Source of the DNA: Cyrtodaria siliqua
Taxonomy: Eukaryota; Mollusca; Bivalvia; Adapedonta; Hiatellidae
DNA: 64,000 nucleotides
Direction: 5' to 3'
NCBI GenBank assembly: GCA_037043455.1
Contig: JAWPHD010002615.1
Location: forward strand, 124,001-188,000
Shown here: in pieces, positions 34,067 to 46,034 of the stretch
How positions within the stretch are numbered: position 1 is the stretch's first letter
Layout: each line of letters starts with the position of its first letter
Position numbers and translations under genes: made by a program
Notes under the pieces: model-generated
The model's database searches: none
Told to the model about the DNA's origin: nothing
What the model saw: the letters and a program-made list of their open reading frames with translations, nothing else

Positions 34067-35664
34067 ATGGTGTTCCATTAGGGCCATCTTACCATTGCGT
34101 ATCGACTTGTAAACGTGATGGTGCCATGGTACGCTGGCGATGGTACCATGGTACGATGGCGATGGTACCATGGTACGATGGCGATTGCAAGATGTCATTG
34201 GTACAATGGCCATGGTGTAGCAACGCTAAATGAAAAACGTCCCTAAATGTAAAAATGTTGCGAAATGTAAAAGCTTTTGTCGCTAAACGTAAAAAGGGTG
34301 GTTAAATGAAAATGCAACAGTCTTTAAATGTAAGAACATGAGCGTTTCTAAATTTAATAAAAAAGGAGCTAAATGTAAAAACATGCTTTTTTGTTGTTGC
34401 TAGGTGTAAAAAGGAAAAGCGACATATGTAAGCATGTGTGAAGAACATAGGAAGATACACGGTATACGATAAAATGGATCTATTGTATGCTATTCGGTCA
34501 GAACAGATTCGTGGTTTCATTACTGATGTAGCTGCGTCTCATTTGGAAATTTTTTATTTAGCTAAATGGGTTGTTATATTTGAGATCATATGCTTTATAT
34601 ATTTCCCAGTCATAATACTAGTTTATTCCCCCATACATATATATAATGCATGAGATTGAGAATATGGTACGTAGTTATTGTGTTGGAATATGGCGCATCC
34701 ATCCATCCATCCATCCATCCATCCATCATCCATCCATCCATCCATCCATCCATCCATCCATCCATCCATCCATCCATCCATCCATCCATCCATCCATCCA
34801 TCCATCTAACTTGAGATACACAACAATGTGATATATATGGCAAGGCGTGGTTAGAGAGTGAAACAGGTGTAAAAAAGAAATAGTAGTAGTAGTTTTACCA
34901 GCAGTGGCAGTAGTATTAGTAGTAGCAACAGCAGCGGCAGTTATAATAGTTTTGTAATACATTAGTAGCAGGGAGTAATAGTAGAAGAAGTACTCGTGGT
35001 AGCAAGAGCTGTAGCAGTAGTGTTTACCATAGCTCAAATGGCTTTTTTGGCCATGTGTAGCAACGCTAAATGTAAAAATGTCGCTAAACGTAAAACAGGT
35101 GGATTGAGATCTCGGAAATGTATAATGATATAAACACACAAAATGACATGTGATACTATAGCTTTTTCTTTTTTCACTTATCAACAAAAAAACTTTTTAC
35201 ATTTAGCTTCGTTTTTATTACATTTAACGACGCTCACGTTTTTACAATAAAAGACGTTTGCATTTACATTTAGCCACCCTTTCTACGTTTATCGACAAAA
35301 GGTATTACTTTTAGCGACGTTTTTACATTTAGTGACGTTTTTAGATTTAACGTTGCGACACGTGGTATTATGGTTTATCGCATAATTGCTATCGTACCAT
35401 CGCCATCGTACCTTCGGGCATCGACGTGTAAACGTGATGTTAAGATGGTTCAACGTACCATCGCTATATCGCGACTTGTAAACGCGATGGTGCAATATTG
35501 CGATGGTACGATGGACCAGGGTATAATGACGATTACATGATAAACCATGATACCATCACCACAGTGGCATTGTGCAATAGCCATCATCGTAACCATCGCG
35601 TTTACAAGTCGATACGCGAAGGTACTACGACTCTAACGGAACACCGTACCTATCGGAACACCGT
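34067..35664. mobile_element. Second FB-like foldback element, ~1.6 kb
   Basis: Outer ends match as inverted repeats: GGTGTTCC(A/G)TTAG and GCGTATCGACTTGTAAACG(T/C)GATGG near 34069-34121, and their complement near 35593-35645. Inside, both arms carry tandem short repeats in opposite orientation: CTAAATGTAAAAA/GTCGCTAAACGTAAAA on the left (34225-34440) and TTTTTACATTTAGCGACG-type on the right (35195-35350), plus GGTACCATGGTACGATGGCG runs. The middle holds (CATC)n and AGT-rich tracts. No coding frame. Same architecture as 3269-13447 with unrelated sequence. Confidence 0.72.
34697..34806. repeat. (CATC)n tetranucleotide microsatellite
   Basis: About 27 CATC units with one CATCATC slip near 34728, inside the loop region of the foldback element. 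The Met-Asp-Gly-Trp and Ile-His-Pro-Ser frames are artefacts. Confidence 0.97.
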
Positions 35665-35824
35665 AGTATAATATAATAGTTAAAATACCAAGTGCAAGCT
35701 CATCTTTGAATTTATATTCTTTCGTAATAAAGTATTTTCACAAATCGAAAACAATTTAAATATACATTTAATATCAACTTGCATACTCTTGCTTTGGAGA
35801 TGCTTATTGTCATTTAACATTAAT

Positions 35825-36115
35825 TTGAATTGAATTGAATTGGGTTTTAAGGCGCACCAACACATGAAAGGTTATATGGCGCCTAACAGGCATGAACATG
35901 CCAGGCTCATCCTCCATGTACATCGAGATAAAATATGGAAAATGGGCCTAGAACCTTCTCACCCTGAACTGTAGTGTTTTTGCAAATTCTATCGTAGAAA
36001 CTCCATTTACGCTGGAGCCACGTTTATTTTTCTGCCACTGCTCTTTTGATGTGAGCGAGATGGCGCCTGAAACAATGCAGGGATCATGATGAAGACCTTT
36101 AATGAACATGAACAA
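35825..36115 (+). repeat. SINE-like repeat family B, copy 2
   Basis: GAATTGAATTGGGTTTTAAG, GGCGCACCAACACATGAAAG, TTATATGGCGCC, then AAAATGGGCCTAGAACC, AAATTCTATCGTAGAAACTC, and a 3' part with GGCGCCTGAAACAATGCAG and AATGAACATGAAC also found in copy 3. It is the longest copy of the family. Confidence 0.75.
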
Positions 36116-36464
36116 AAAATTATAAAATGAACTTGAATTTGTGGGGATTCTACCCCTCTGCCTACCCCTCCAAAGGGATCTGCAGGGGCCCTATTCTTTG
36201 CCCCGTGACCAAACGGGGCCCCGGGAAACCACACGGAGCTATACATTAATTTGATATAAAATCCGAACACTGATGTAACTGAATAACGAAAATATGTTAA
36301 TTGGCTCTATAACTGAATGGATTTTATATAATTATCATTTAATATCGTGATCGAATAGTACCATATTTTGAATCTTGATTTAACAAGTGTCATTATTCTT
36401 AGTTTCACTTTGTTCGAAACATCTGGGTTTATCAATAATGATACAGATATATTTCTTTATGTTC

Positions 36465-36710
36465 CATGGTCGAGGCGTTACTACGTTGCGTTAAAAAGCT
36501 TCTCGTCTATCAACTCTGCGGGTTCGAATTCCACTGGGCGCTCAACTTGTGAGAAAGTTTCGATTCTTACGGAGGTATATAGTACTGGTTCTACCCAGGA
36601 GAAATGGGGTGGTCTGCCTCTACCACAAAAAAAGATATTGACCGTCATAATTATATAGCCTAAAATGTGCTGAAAATGACGTAAAACACCAGTCAAAGAA
36701 ACAATAAACA
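36465..36710 (+). repeat. tRNA-derived SINE family A, copy 1
   Basis: A decayed tRNA-like head ends in B-box GGTTCGAATTCC (36531-36542). The body has TTCGATTCTTACGGAGGTAT, AGTACTGGTTCTACCCAGGA, GGGGTGGTCTGCCTCTACC, and the tail TAAAATGTGCTGAAAATGAC then ACACCAGTCAAAGAAACAA. It shares this order with copies at 37919, 38721 and 39307. SINEs with a conserved central domain are known in molluscs; this one is not matched by name. Confidence 0.8.
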
Positions 36711-37120
36711 GCCAGAGTAATAATTCTCTCGTTCCAGTCACATAACAAGGAATGGTGATTTTTTACTTTCATGTTTTATCTTTGGCTGTATTTTTAATTT
36801 TGACATACATGTATTTAAAAGATACTGACCGTACTATCACACATTATGCTCCATCTTGTTTTACCAAATCCCATTTTTTGCTGTTCGCTTAATTCGTATG
36901 TAGACATATCGCAGTGTTTGAATGACAGGAAGAGTTTTTCAACTTACACCACAAAGCATGCACAGCTCTCTGGTCAGAAGTTTATAACATACACTATATT
37001 CGAACTACCTCTGCAGTAATACATGATTACTATTAGAAATAATTCAAAACTGAACAATGTTAAAGAATAATTATCAGAATTGATAATTCAATAATTATAC
37101 TTAGTAAATGTTAAAATCGT

Positions 37121-37229
37121 GTTACCGTCTGGTGTAGGGCGGGTTACCATCTGGTGTAGGCCGGGTTACCATCTGGTGTAGGGCGGGTTACCATCTGGTG
37201 TAGGCCGGGTTACCTTTTGCGTAGGTCGG
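37121..37229. repeat. 22-bp minisatellite, five units
   Basis: Five copies of GTTACCATCTGGTGTAGG + (G/C)CGG. GGGCGG and GGCCGG endings alternate, which suggests a 44-bp dimer step. Confidence 0.95.
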
Positions 37230-37432
37230 AAGTATCCTTTGGGTCGAAACTACTTACCTTTTTAAGGGCCTGCGTTTTGGGTCGGGCTACCTTTCTAGTT
37301 CTTACAAGTCACAATCGAAAAGGCGATGGCACCAGAACACGACACCGATTAGAGTAAACGTGGCAACAACATAGTGAAGCTGTCGCTTCTGTGGCCGATT
37401 TGACCTTGTAAGTATGGTTGTATGTAATTCAG

Positions 37433-37862
37433 TTAAAGGGACACGTTGCAATCTTGAAATGTTTTTTTTATCAAGCATTAAAATTGGCAGCCTGTTTTAA
37501 TAATCCAGTATCAGGTTATCTTTAAACCTACTTGCATATAATTAAATACAATTTTTAGTATGTCATTATTCTGCCATAGAATTTATATACTATTGGTGCA
37601 ATCTAAGCAACAGTTAATAAAAGTCCAGACTCTATTGTGCCCATCGCGTCAGGTATACCTTGACGTGTTCGTTGGCGGAGGGACTATAAACCTTAGAATT
37701 ACACACACACACACACACGCAACAGTTAATAATATGCAAACACAGTTTCCTTTACATTATTCTAATAATTAATATTAATGACTGCAAAATGTAAGTTATG
37801 TAGAAAAACTAACGGAACGGCGCGTGTTTCTAAAAAGCAAGATTGCCGTGTGTTCCTTTAAA
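37433..37862 (+). mobile_element. TTAAAGGGACAC MITE family, copy 4
   Basis: TTAAAGGGACACGTTGCAAT at the left, CAAGATTGCCGTGTGTTCCT at the right, interior with TTAATAATATGCAAACACAG and AATTAATATTAATGACTGC as in copy 3. An (AC)n tract at 37701-37720 and flanking GC-richer sequence lie inside it. Confidence 0.82.
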
Positions 37863-37918
37863 CAACGAGTAAAATAATTTATAATCCACTGGTCTCTCGC
37901 TCCTGTGCGTAGCAGTGT

Positions 37919-38075
37919 GTGGTGTTTACGTCATTTTCAACACATGAAAGGTTATACATGACGGTCGATTTTTTTGTGATAGAGGCAGACCACCCACTTT
38001 TCCTAGGTAGAACCAGTACTGTACACCTCCCGCCATCCGTAAGAATCGACACTTCCTCACTTACACGTGCAGCAG
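37919..38075 (-). repeat. SINE family A, copy 2 (5' truncated)
   Basis: Reverse orientation: GTGTTTACGTCATTTTCAAC is the tail, TTTTCCTAGGTAGAACCAGT the central phrase, and CCGCCATCCGTAAGAATCGA the start of the body. The tRNA-like head is missing. Confidence 0.75.
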
Positions 38076-38720
38076 TTGATTAAGTGTCACTGTATGTATA
38101 TGTAACTTTATGTGCCCCTTCCCATCCCACGCCACAACCCCCACCACCCCCACCCACAATTACACACTTGTCTCTGGAAATACAATATTTAGTACAAATT
38201 AATTAGCGTTGTACTATTAGAAACGCGTTTGTATTTTATCTATCCCCAATCTCACGCAAAACGTGTTTTTCATATGATTTACCAGATGTGTCCATACACC
38301 TGTTCAATCTAATACATGACATAACTAATATTAGGTACGAATAGTTTAATCTATTTTTATCTAATAAATATATTAACGGCACTAGGATGTATATTGTCAG
38401 TTTCATTATAAATTCAGTACATTTGAAAACGCAACACTTGGTATTTTTTGAATTTCTACAGGTGTTAAAGAGTTCTCGTGCAAAATGTGTTTCAGCTGAA
38501 TCGTACGCAACTGTTTATCACCATATGTTTTGGGACAAACAGACTTGTATACATAACACATATACATTCTTGATTTGAACAAAAAAACAGCGGACTAAAA
38601 AATAATCGAAAAATGTTGCGTACTGAGTATATTTTTAAGTTATTGTGTATATTTTTAACAGCTGTTATATTGCGCATGTTGTATATATGCTTTTAATATA
38701 ACCAATTCACTCAAATAGTT

Positions 38721-38862
38721 TCTTACAGATGGCGGGAGGTATTCAGTACTCGTAGGTGCCCAGGAATAAGTGGGTGGTCTGCCTCCATCACTAAAGATCG
38801 ATCATCATACATAGCCTAAAATGTGCAGGGAAATGACGTTAAACATCAAACAAACAAACACA
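38721..38862 (+). repeat. SINE family A, copy 3 (5' truncated)
   Basis: TCTTACAGATGGCGGGAGGT, GTGGTCTGCCTCCATCAC, CATAGCCTAAAATGTGCAGG and AAATGACGTTAAACATCAAA follow the family order. No tRNA-like head. Confidence 0.75.
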
Positions 38863-39306
38863 ATCTCTCAAGTTAGAAACTTCGTTGCTAGACAATCTAA
38901 ACAAAGTTATAGTCAGACGAATAGATATAATGATAGTTCGATGGATCAAGAGTCACAATTTATTCAGATTGCAAACAAGTGGGCATAACACTCTCTTATA
39001 ATGTCTAATTTATTATAATCTAAGTTTTTCAGCCCTACATTACCGAAAGCTAGAACATGTGTCCATGAGACGCGGATGTCCCACTTTAGCGTGCGTTGTC
39101 AGTCACATACAATACAACTTCAGTGTGTGAAAAGTAGATCAAGGTCATTCATATTGACCTATTTAAAACGTACAGCTGTCATAGAGCTGTAAATATATAT
39201 GAAGTGGTAAAGCTCTATAGTTTCCGGTGCCTAAGCAATGGACTTAACACAATACTGCCATGTAAAATGTGTTCGTGATTCTTACCAAACATTGGAGCTA
39301 ACAACC

Positions 39307-39568
39307 GTGGCCGGCAAGATGCTGCATCTAAAACGGTCTAACCTCTCACAGCTGCGGGTTCGAATCACACTGGGAGCTCGACTTGCAAAGTGAAAAGGGG
39401 TCGATTCTTACGGATGGCGGGAGGTATACTGGTTTACGGATGGCGGGAGGTATACTGGTTTTACTCAGGATACAATGGGGTGGGTTGCCTCTACCGCAAA
39501 CAAATCGATCGTCATATATGGCCTAACATGTGCTAAAATCACGTAAACACCAGTCAAACAAACAACAA
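39307..39568 (+). repeat. SINE family A, copy 4, with internal duplication
   Basis: Has the tRNA-like head (GGTTCGAATCAC at 39357-39368) and full body. The phrase ACGGATGGCGGGAGGTATAC occurs twice in tandem (about 39409 and 39435), a 26-bp duplication private to this copy. Confidence 0.8.
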
Positions 39569-40500
39569 CTTCTTATACAATAAAGTATCAGGCCAAAGAT
39601 GAGATGCATAGAGAAATTTAGACAGAGTTGGATGTGGTGCATCACTTTGTTATCTTGTTCATTTTATCTCCTCTTTCTCACAAAATAGCATTATTATCAA
39701 TTCCAACCTATATTTTTTCAAAATAAGAAATGGATGGGTACAAAGACTTATACAATAAGCAGATATATGAACCGAAGTAGCCAAAATATCAAGTGGCAAC
39801 GAACACTCCTCTCAGATACTCATTGATTTTGATGAGAATATATTAACATTATTTTTGAAAGAATAGCAGTATCGGATTACTATAAATACTTATTTATTAT
39901 TATTTTGAAGAGTTCTTTTTTAATCACATACAACGCTGTTTAAAGTAAAAAAAAAAACACATAATTTGTGACTTTTCCGTTGAACAAATTAAAGGATTTA
40001 CATGTTATTTAATGATCGACAATTCTTTTGAAATATCAATTCTCTGTCCATATTTGAAAAACCACAAAACACATTACTGAAAATCAAAATACAATATGAC
40101 CATGCACTCGCGACTGTACATTCTAATTCTTAAGACTTAATGACTTTTAAAAAGATCAACTACGTCGACAGTTCAAAACAACGGTTCTTTACACAAGTCA
40201 AACAATGTCTATTTATAATTTATCTTCATATACTTTACCGACTATATGGAATATATTGCAAGCGCGTGTTATAGTGATCATCCCATCAAGAACGTTTTTG
40301 TTTTTTTCTAACAAGAAGGCAGCTTATGATTCAGTAAAATACGGGAGCGCAAAGACGATTTCAGTGCCCTGGAGGCACAGCTCTACTTTTGATGAATATA
40401 TTGATAACACTTTGAGCTATTCTCACAGGTTTGACACGGAAACAAAATCCTATCAAACACCTTAGCGGAAAACGAGCATTGAATCATCAGGAAAGATGAG
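39569..40500. other. No gene seen
   Basis: AT-rich sequence. The 86-codon frame at 40205-40465 has ordinary amino-acid composition but no recognisable domain, no neighbours and no splice context, so I do not call it. Confidence 0.4.
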
Positions 40501-40768
40501 CTGAATTGGGTTTTACGTCGCACCAACATAAAACGGTTATATGGCGCCAACATGTCTGAACACGTCGGGCCCACCCTCCATTTTACATCGAGATATGGCT
40601 GAATGGCCCTACACAATTCTTCCCTGCAGAACTGTAGATTTGCCGAATATTTCTTTTAAAAACATTCCATTTTTCGCAGGAACCACGGCCACTGTTTTCA
40701 GACACAACTATAGTAGCACCTGAAACAATACAGTGGTGACATACAAACATGACCGAATGAACATGAAC
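40501..40768 (+). repeat. SINE-like repeat family B, copy 3
   Basis: CTGAATTGGGTTTTACGTCG, CACCAACATAAAACGG, TTATATGGCGCCAACATG, then CACCTGAAACAATACAG and CGAATGAACATGAACTC. The same order of phrases as at 35825-36115. Confidence 0.75.
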
Positions 40769-40904
40769 TCGTCATTTGTTATCCCTTTGCCCGTGACTGT
40801 ACGCGACAATCTGACACAAATTTAAGTATGGCAATAGGCTAGTCAAAGCAGAATCGTATGACAGTAACGTCATTATCTGACCGATTGAGACTGGATGCAG
40901 TATA

Positions 40905-41395
40905 CTAAGTTTTAGAATGTGAGCTGTATTTTGGCGAGTGTAAGAAAAGTGATAAAAGCGAGTCTCTGGCGAGAAATATCACTTTTCTATACGAGCCAAA
41001 GTAGAACTTAAATTCTAAATTACTAAAGAAGTACTTTTTGTATCAAGCTAACTGTTTTAAATAAGATAATTTACCTGAAAAAACAATGGAAACAACAGCT
41101 CACGTCTGCTGCAGTCAAAATACAAATGGAGGATTTTTTTGTCAAGGGAAGTAACTTTGGCAAAAAATGTTTTCGGCCGTTAAATACATTCATATCGATA
41201 ATAAATGCAAAATACTTTCATTTGATAATGCATTGCTTTAACATTGATAAGTATAAAACATAAATGTGTATGTGTATAGATTCATGACTCGTTAAGTCGT
41301 CGAACAATAGCACGTGTACTCAACTAGCATAATACAGATGTTGGGAGAAAACTATTTGGATAGTAGGAAGTGGCTGTATTTGTATAGCAGAAGGA
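40905..41395. repeat. Dispersed repeat C, copy 2
   Basis: Matches 20826-21160 and then 21805-21890 with no foldback in between. Shared phrases include AACAGCTCACGTCTGCTGC, AATACAAATGGAGGATTTTT, AAGGGAAGTAACTTTGGC and AACAATAGCACGTGTAC. A small stem (GAAAAGTGATA with TATCACTTTTC, 40945-40990) is also in this copy. Confidence 0.7.
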
Positions 41396-43183
41396 GTAAA
41401 CACGGTAAGGAATCGCAGGTGCATAAATAGTTCCTATACATTTTGCATGTTTCCAGCTTGATTGAACTTTTCTTATGTTGATGGCTGTCTATATGCATTT
41501 ATCCACCAGAAAACAAATTTGAAAGTCACTGGTTGTAAATAATGTCATTTATTATGCTATTTTTCGGAACTATTTCTTCCCAGTGCATGTGAGCAGAGGT
41601 CACACAGTAGTTATCAGTCCATATGGTGTATAAGGAAATTAAAATAGAGACAACGTATAATAGGATTTCGTACGAAACAATAAAGTGTGTTCTTTACAGA
41701 CAAGTTGTTCGTGAAAGTGTACGAATGCTTTAGAAATGATGACACACAGTTGAAATGTACTATTTCTCTATATATTTAATAGAGCGAAACATTCACCGGT
41801 CAATAACCAGGAGCGGCCCCGTTTTATGAAACAACTTACGACCATTTTTATCGTAAATCAATTTCTTAAATGCTTCCCTATAAATTAAACTATTCAAATG
41901 AACGTGATTTCATTTCATTTTCTTATACGTGTGATATTTCTGCACTACGCACGCACATAATTGTCTAGATGTATTGGTTAGGTGAAAAATATAACGATTT
42001 TAAAATTTATGACTTAGATTTAAGATGTTTAATAAAACAGGGCACACAAACACTCGTTGCATGTTGCATCTGATAATGGCATATCGTGTTACATACAATA
42101 CAGACCTAATAACAAATAGATTGGACACTATGTGGCACAGTTCGAAAGTTTCACAACATATTTCCCAACGTTAAACACGCATATCATGAAGAGTTTTATA
42201 GATACAAGTTTCAATCAAGCCAAATACCATCACAAATTTAATTTTCTTTCCAATGATAGTATTTTGTTTTCTCTTACATTGAGAGCAAAAAAGGAGTTTG
42301 ATGAAAACTTTGACTATGTCAAAACATTGATTTTTAAGAGAAAAGCGAAAAATTATTACATTTTAAACTTTAAACATTTTTTTATACAATTTCTTATTAT
42401 GAAAATAAACATAACTTATTATAATACCATTTTGCTATTCACTGTGAATCTTTTGGATGTATTCTCGTCAAAATCGGTGAATAATTGAGAGAGAAGATAG
42501 AAGGAAAAGTTAAGGTGCCACGTGATATTTTGGTTACTTCACGAAGTTTCCTATCTGTCTATTAATATGTCTGTGCATACAATCAACACTCATATCCACC
42601 TGTACTATAAAGTGCAATGATCTGAAGTCATGAATTATAAACAAGCTAATTGCTTTGAGAAGTGAACAACCGAATCATTCATATGCACGCACCAACTGCA
42701 TGCTTGCAATGTTATCAATTTCATTCGAGTTTTATTTTGGTGTATGTTTCCAGCGCTTCCCGAGCTTGCTCCACGATTCTGTTTGTTTTACACAACGTTC
42801 CACAAATACCAGTACATTAAACACTGGTTAAAATAAATTGAATTCATGAACTTTTGATTTTATCTTTTCAAATGTGCGATTACGTAAATTTGGTAAAGCG
42901 TCAGCGCTTGTTTATCAACTTATCACGTTCAACCTTTTACACGAAAAAATATTCTAAATTTACAGACAACATACAATGTTATCAAGATACGGTAATAATA
43001 TGATAACAGTAAGATGAACACGTAACAATAAACGCATTACATACTAGCTAATGGGAAAGATGATATCTAGAATAGTTAAACAAAACATTTATTACATATA
43101 CAGTTGTTTGAATGTTGTATATAAAATGAGAGGTGTACAAACATCCATAAAAAGTCACTGCGAACGAAGGTTATTCAATACCA
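41396..43183. other. No gene supported
   Basis: AT-rich sequence. A 118-codon frame at 42132-42488 is rich in Phe, Asn, Lys and Ile, as expected from AT-rich non-coding DNA, and has no recognisable domain. I note it but do not call it a gene. Confidence 0.4.
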
Positions 43184-44204
43184 GGTTATTCCAGGCTGGG
43201 CTCATTTCAGTCCAAGGTTATGCCAGTCTGGGCTCATTCCAGTCCAAGGTTATGCCAGGCTGAGCTCATTCCAGTCCAAGGTTATTCCAGGCTGGGCTCA
43301 TGCCAGTCCAAGGTTATGCCAGGCTGAGCTCATTCCAGTCCAAGGTTATTCCAGGCTGGGCTCATTCCAGTCCAAGGTTATGCCAGGCTGAGCTCATTCC
43401 AGTCCAAGGTTATTCCAGGCTGGGCTCATTCAAGTCCAAGGTTATTCCAGGCTGGGCTCATTCCAGTCCAAGGTTATTCCAGGCTGGGCTCATTCCAGTC
43501 CAAGGTTATTCCAGGCTGGGCTCATTCCAGTTCAAGGTTATGCCAGGATGAGCTCATTCCAGTCCAAGGTTACCCCAGGCTGGTGTCATTCCACTCAAGG
43601 GTTACTCCAGGCTGATGTCATTCCAGCCTGATGTTATACCAGCCCGGTATTTCAACCCAAGGTCATTCCAACTCCAGGTCATTCTAAATCTAAGGTTATA
43701 CCAACCCAAGGTCATTCCAACTCAATTTCATTCTAAATCTACGGTTATACCAACCCAGAGTCATTCCAGTCTGGTTATTCCAATCTGGTGTTTATCCAAA
43801 CTAAGGTCATTCCAACCCAATGGCATTCCAACCTGAGGTCATTCCAATCCAAGATCATTCCAACCCGAAGTCATTCCAACCTGAGGTCATTCTCACCCAA
43901 GGTCATTCTAACCCGAGGTAATTCCAACCCGGTCAAGATCATTACAGACAAAGTTTATTCCAACCTGAGGTCATTTCAACCCAATGGTCATACTAACCCA
44001 AGTTCGTTCCAACCTAAGATCATACCATCCCAAGATCGTTCAAATTGGATGTCATTCCAACCTGAGGTTATTCTAATTCGAGGTCAAATCAACCCAAGGC
44101 AATACCAACTAAAAGTCATACCTCTTCCCGATCATTCTAACCCAAGGTCATTTTAACCTTAGATCATTCCAACCCAAGGTCATTCCAACCCAAGGTCATT
44201 CTAT
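43184..44204. repeat. 16/32-bp minisatellite, GGTTATTCCAGGCTGG / GCTCATTCCAGTCCAA
   Basis: The first ~400 bp are regular 32-bp units made of two related 16-mers. From about 43620 onward the array becomes a degenerate 16-bp repeat (GGTCATTCCAACCCAA). The two parts are one family at two stages of homogenisation. Frames of 70-122 codons here are artefacts. Confidence 0.93.
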
Positions 44205-44940
44205 TTCGGGCGATAATCATATCCTCAGGGTGAACACTCTTACTATCACCCTCTCATGAATGTGATATTTAATTTATTATACCGAAATCTCCTCGGGCAA
44301 AAACAAGATTCATTTTCAGTACCGATTCACTTTGCCGGATTCCTTTTTTGAAAAAAAAACAAACAATTTTCTAAAAGTTGCTGTGAATGTTATATTGTTG
44401 GATCGGAAATAACTTAACTAAGAAAATGAGTGGTAGTTTATTGAAATCGGTCAAGTACTTTTGAAGTTATGCTGAGTTAAAAATAGCAATTTCGCCATAC
44501 TGAGCCGATGACGTCACCAAAACAGCGCGCATGTGATAATTTTTTTACTATCACCCTACGATGTACTATCACCCTCGCGTGAGATAGTAAGAAATTACAC
44601 ATTGTTGTCTATGGGGATTTAGCATGGGCGTCTTATGTGAGGTATAATAATTATATAATAGCAGGTGCATATGACGTTTATTGAGAATAAATTGTTTCAT
44701 TTCAAAAACACATATATTTTCATGATAAAATATGTGTCAACCCTTTTGTGTTTTGTGTTTGTGATGTCTTATTTGGCCTTTTATTCATCTTTAAATTTGT
44801 TCTTTGTTTCTGTGTGTGTTTGCGGTGGATTGTCATCCTTGAATGCTGCTTGTCCTGTTCGATTTTTATCTATATTTACTATGTTGTATATGAATCTCAT
44901 TATGATACTTCAGCTTTTCAATAAGTACTTCTTTTCTTTT
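44205..44940. other. No gene seen
   Basis: No supportable exon. Three phrases of the type ACTATCACCCTC occur near 44240, 44550 and 44565, with GTGATAGTAA-like complements nearby, perhaps a decayed short inverted element. Confidence 0.4.
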
Positions 44941-45030
44941 CAATGGGAGTTTTTCAATGAGTACCGCAGTTTTTCAATGAGGACCTCAGTTTTTCAATGA
45001 GTACCTCAATTTTTCAATGAGTACCTATAC
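44941..45030. repeat. 20-bp tandem repeat, TTTTTCAATGAGTACC
   Basis: Five to six units of AGTTTTTCAATGAGTACCTC with small changes (GGACCTC, CAATTTTTC). Confidence 0.92.
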
Positions 45031-45136
45031 TGAAGATAGCAACACCAAAACATGTTAAGGAAGTGATATAGAAAAATATTTCGGTAGGGCTCTTTTTCGT
45101 GGGTAGGTTAGGGAAACAGCAAACCAACATCTTTTA

Positions 45137-45262
45137 AGATCGGCCTAATATCAGTGCCTATCTTGTGATGGTCGGCCTAATATCAGTGCCTATCTTGTGA
45201 TGGTCGGCCTACTATCAGTGCCTATCTTGTGATGGTCGGCCTAATATCAGTGCCTATCTTGT
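45137..45262. repeat. 32-bp minisatellite, four units
   Basis: Four units of GATGGTCGGCCTAATATCAG + TGCCTATCTTGT, nearly identical. Confidence 0.95.
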
Positions 45263-45309
45263 GGATTCATGCTTGGTAATAAGATGGAGGAGGGACTCGA
45301 CACCTTTAT

Positions 45310-45420
45310 GGAAGCAAGCACGCACGCTAGCACGCACGCTAGCACGCACGCACGAACGCACACAGAAACGCACACGCGCGCGCACGCACGCACGCACACA
45401 CGCACACACACACACTCGGG
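45310..45420. repeat. (CACG)n / (CA)n microsatellite
   Basis: AAGCACGCACGCTAGCACGC-type units grade into ACGCACACACGC and a CACACACACAC run. Alternating purine-pyrimidine DNA of this kind can take the Z form. The Cys/Val/Arg and Thr/His frames are artefacts. Confidence 0.95.
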
Positions 45421-46034
45421 CGAAATAACGAACCATTCATTGAGTACTAGTACAAGAAACAAACAGCAGTAGGTGTTCATACATAATCAGAAATATGAGC
45501 ATAAAGAACCAACTGGTTCCCGGTTCCTTATTCGAATCGAATTGGAAACCAGGAACCAACTTTATGACGCGTTGTAGCAAATATCAAAAATCCTTTAAAC
45601 CTCGTGATACTACCCGGATCATTATAATACTCCGTGTACACTTAGCAAAGGCGTCATACCACTCGGAGCTAGGAAAATGAATCTGATCAACTGTCAAGAT
45701 CAATATCTGCTAAAATATAACTCAGATGTGTGCTTGAACTGACTTCAACCCATTCAACGCAAACGTTTCGAATGGAATGCCATGACTGTCTTAAGATGAG
45801 CTTATTTCCTCATGATCACGTAGTGAAAGTTGTACGGAAATATCAAACGATTTTTGGCGGAGAAAGCCCCTTGAGAAGAGGTTTTAATACAAAATACAAC
45901 CCAGTGGATTCTATGATTGAACCCTCCCCCACGCAGTCCGTGGACAAATACAATAGTTAAAACGATCTGGACACTAACCCTCCCAGACAAACTGTTTTTG
46001 TCTGAGAACAACAAAAAACAAAAACCTGCGCTAC

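Noticed and set aside
42132..42488. 118-codon frame
   Set aside because: Composition (Phe, Asn, Lys, Ile) is what AT-rich DNA gives by chance; no domain, no splice context, no second copy to compare.
44665..45000. 111-codon frame with hydrophobic stretches
   Set aside because: It ends inside a 20-bp tandem repeat, and its hydrophobic character follows from T-rich sequence. No homology recognised.
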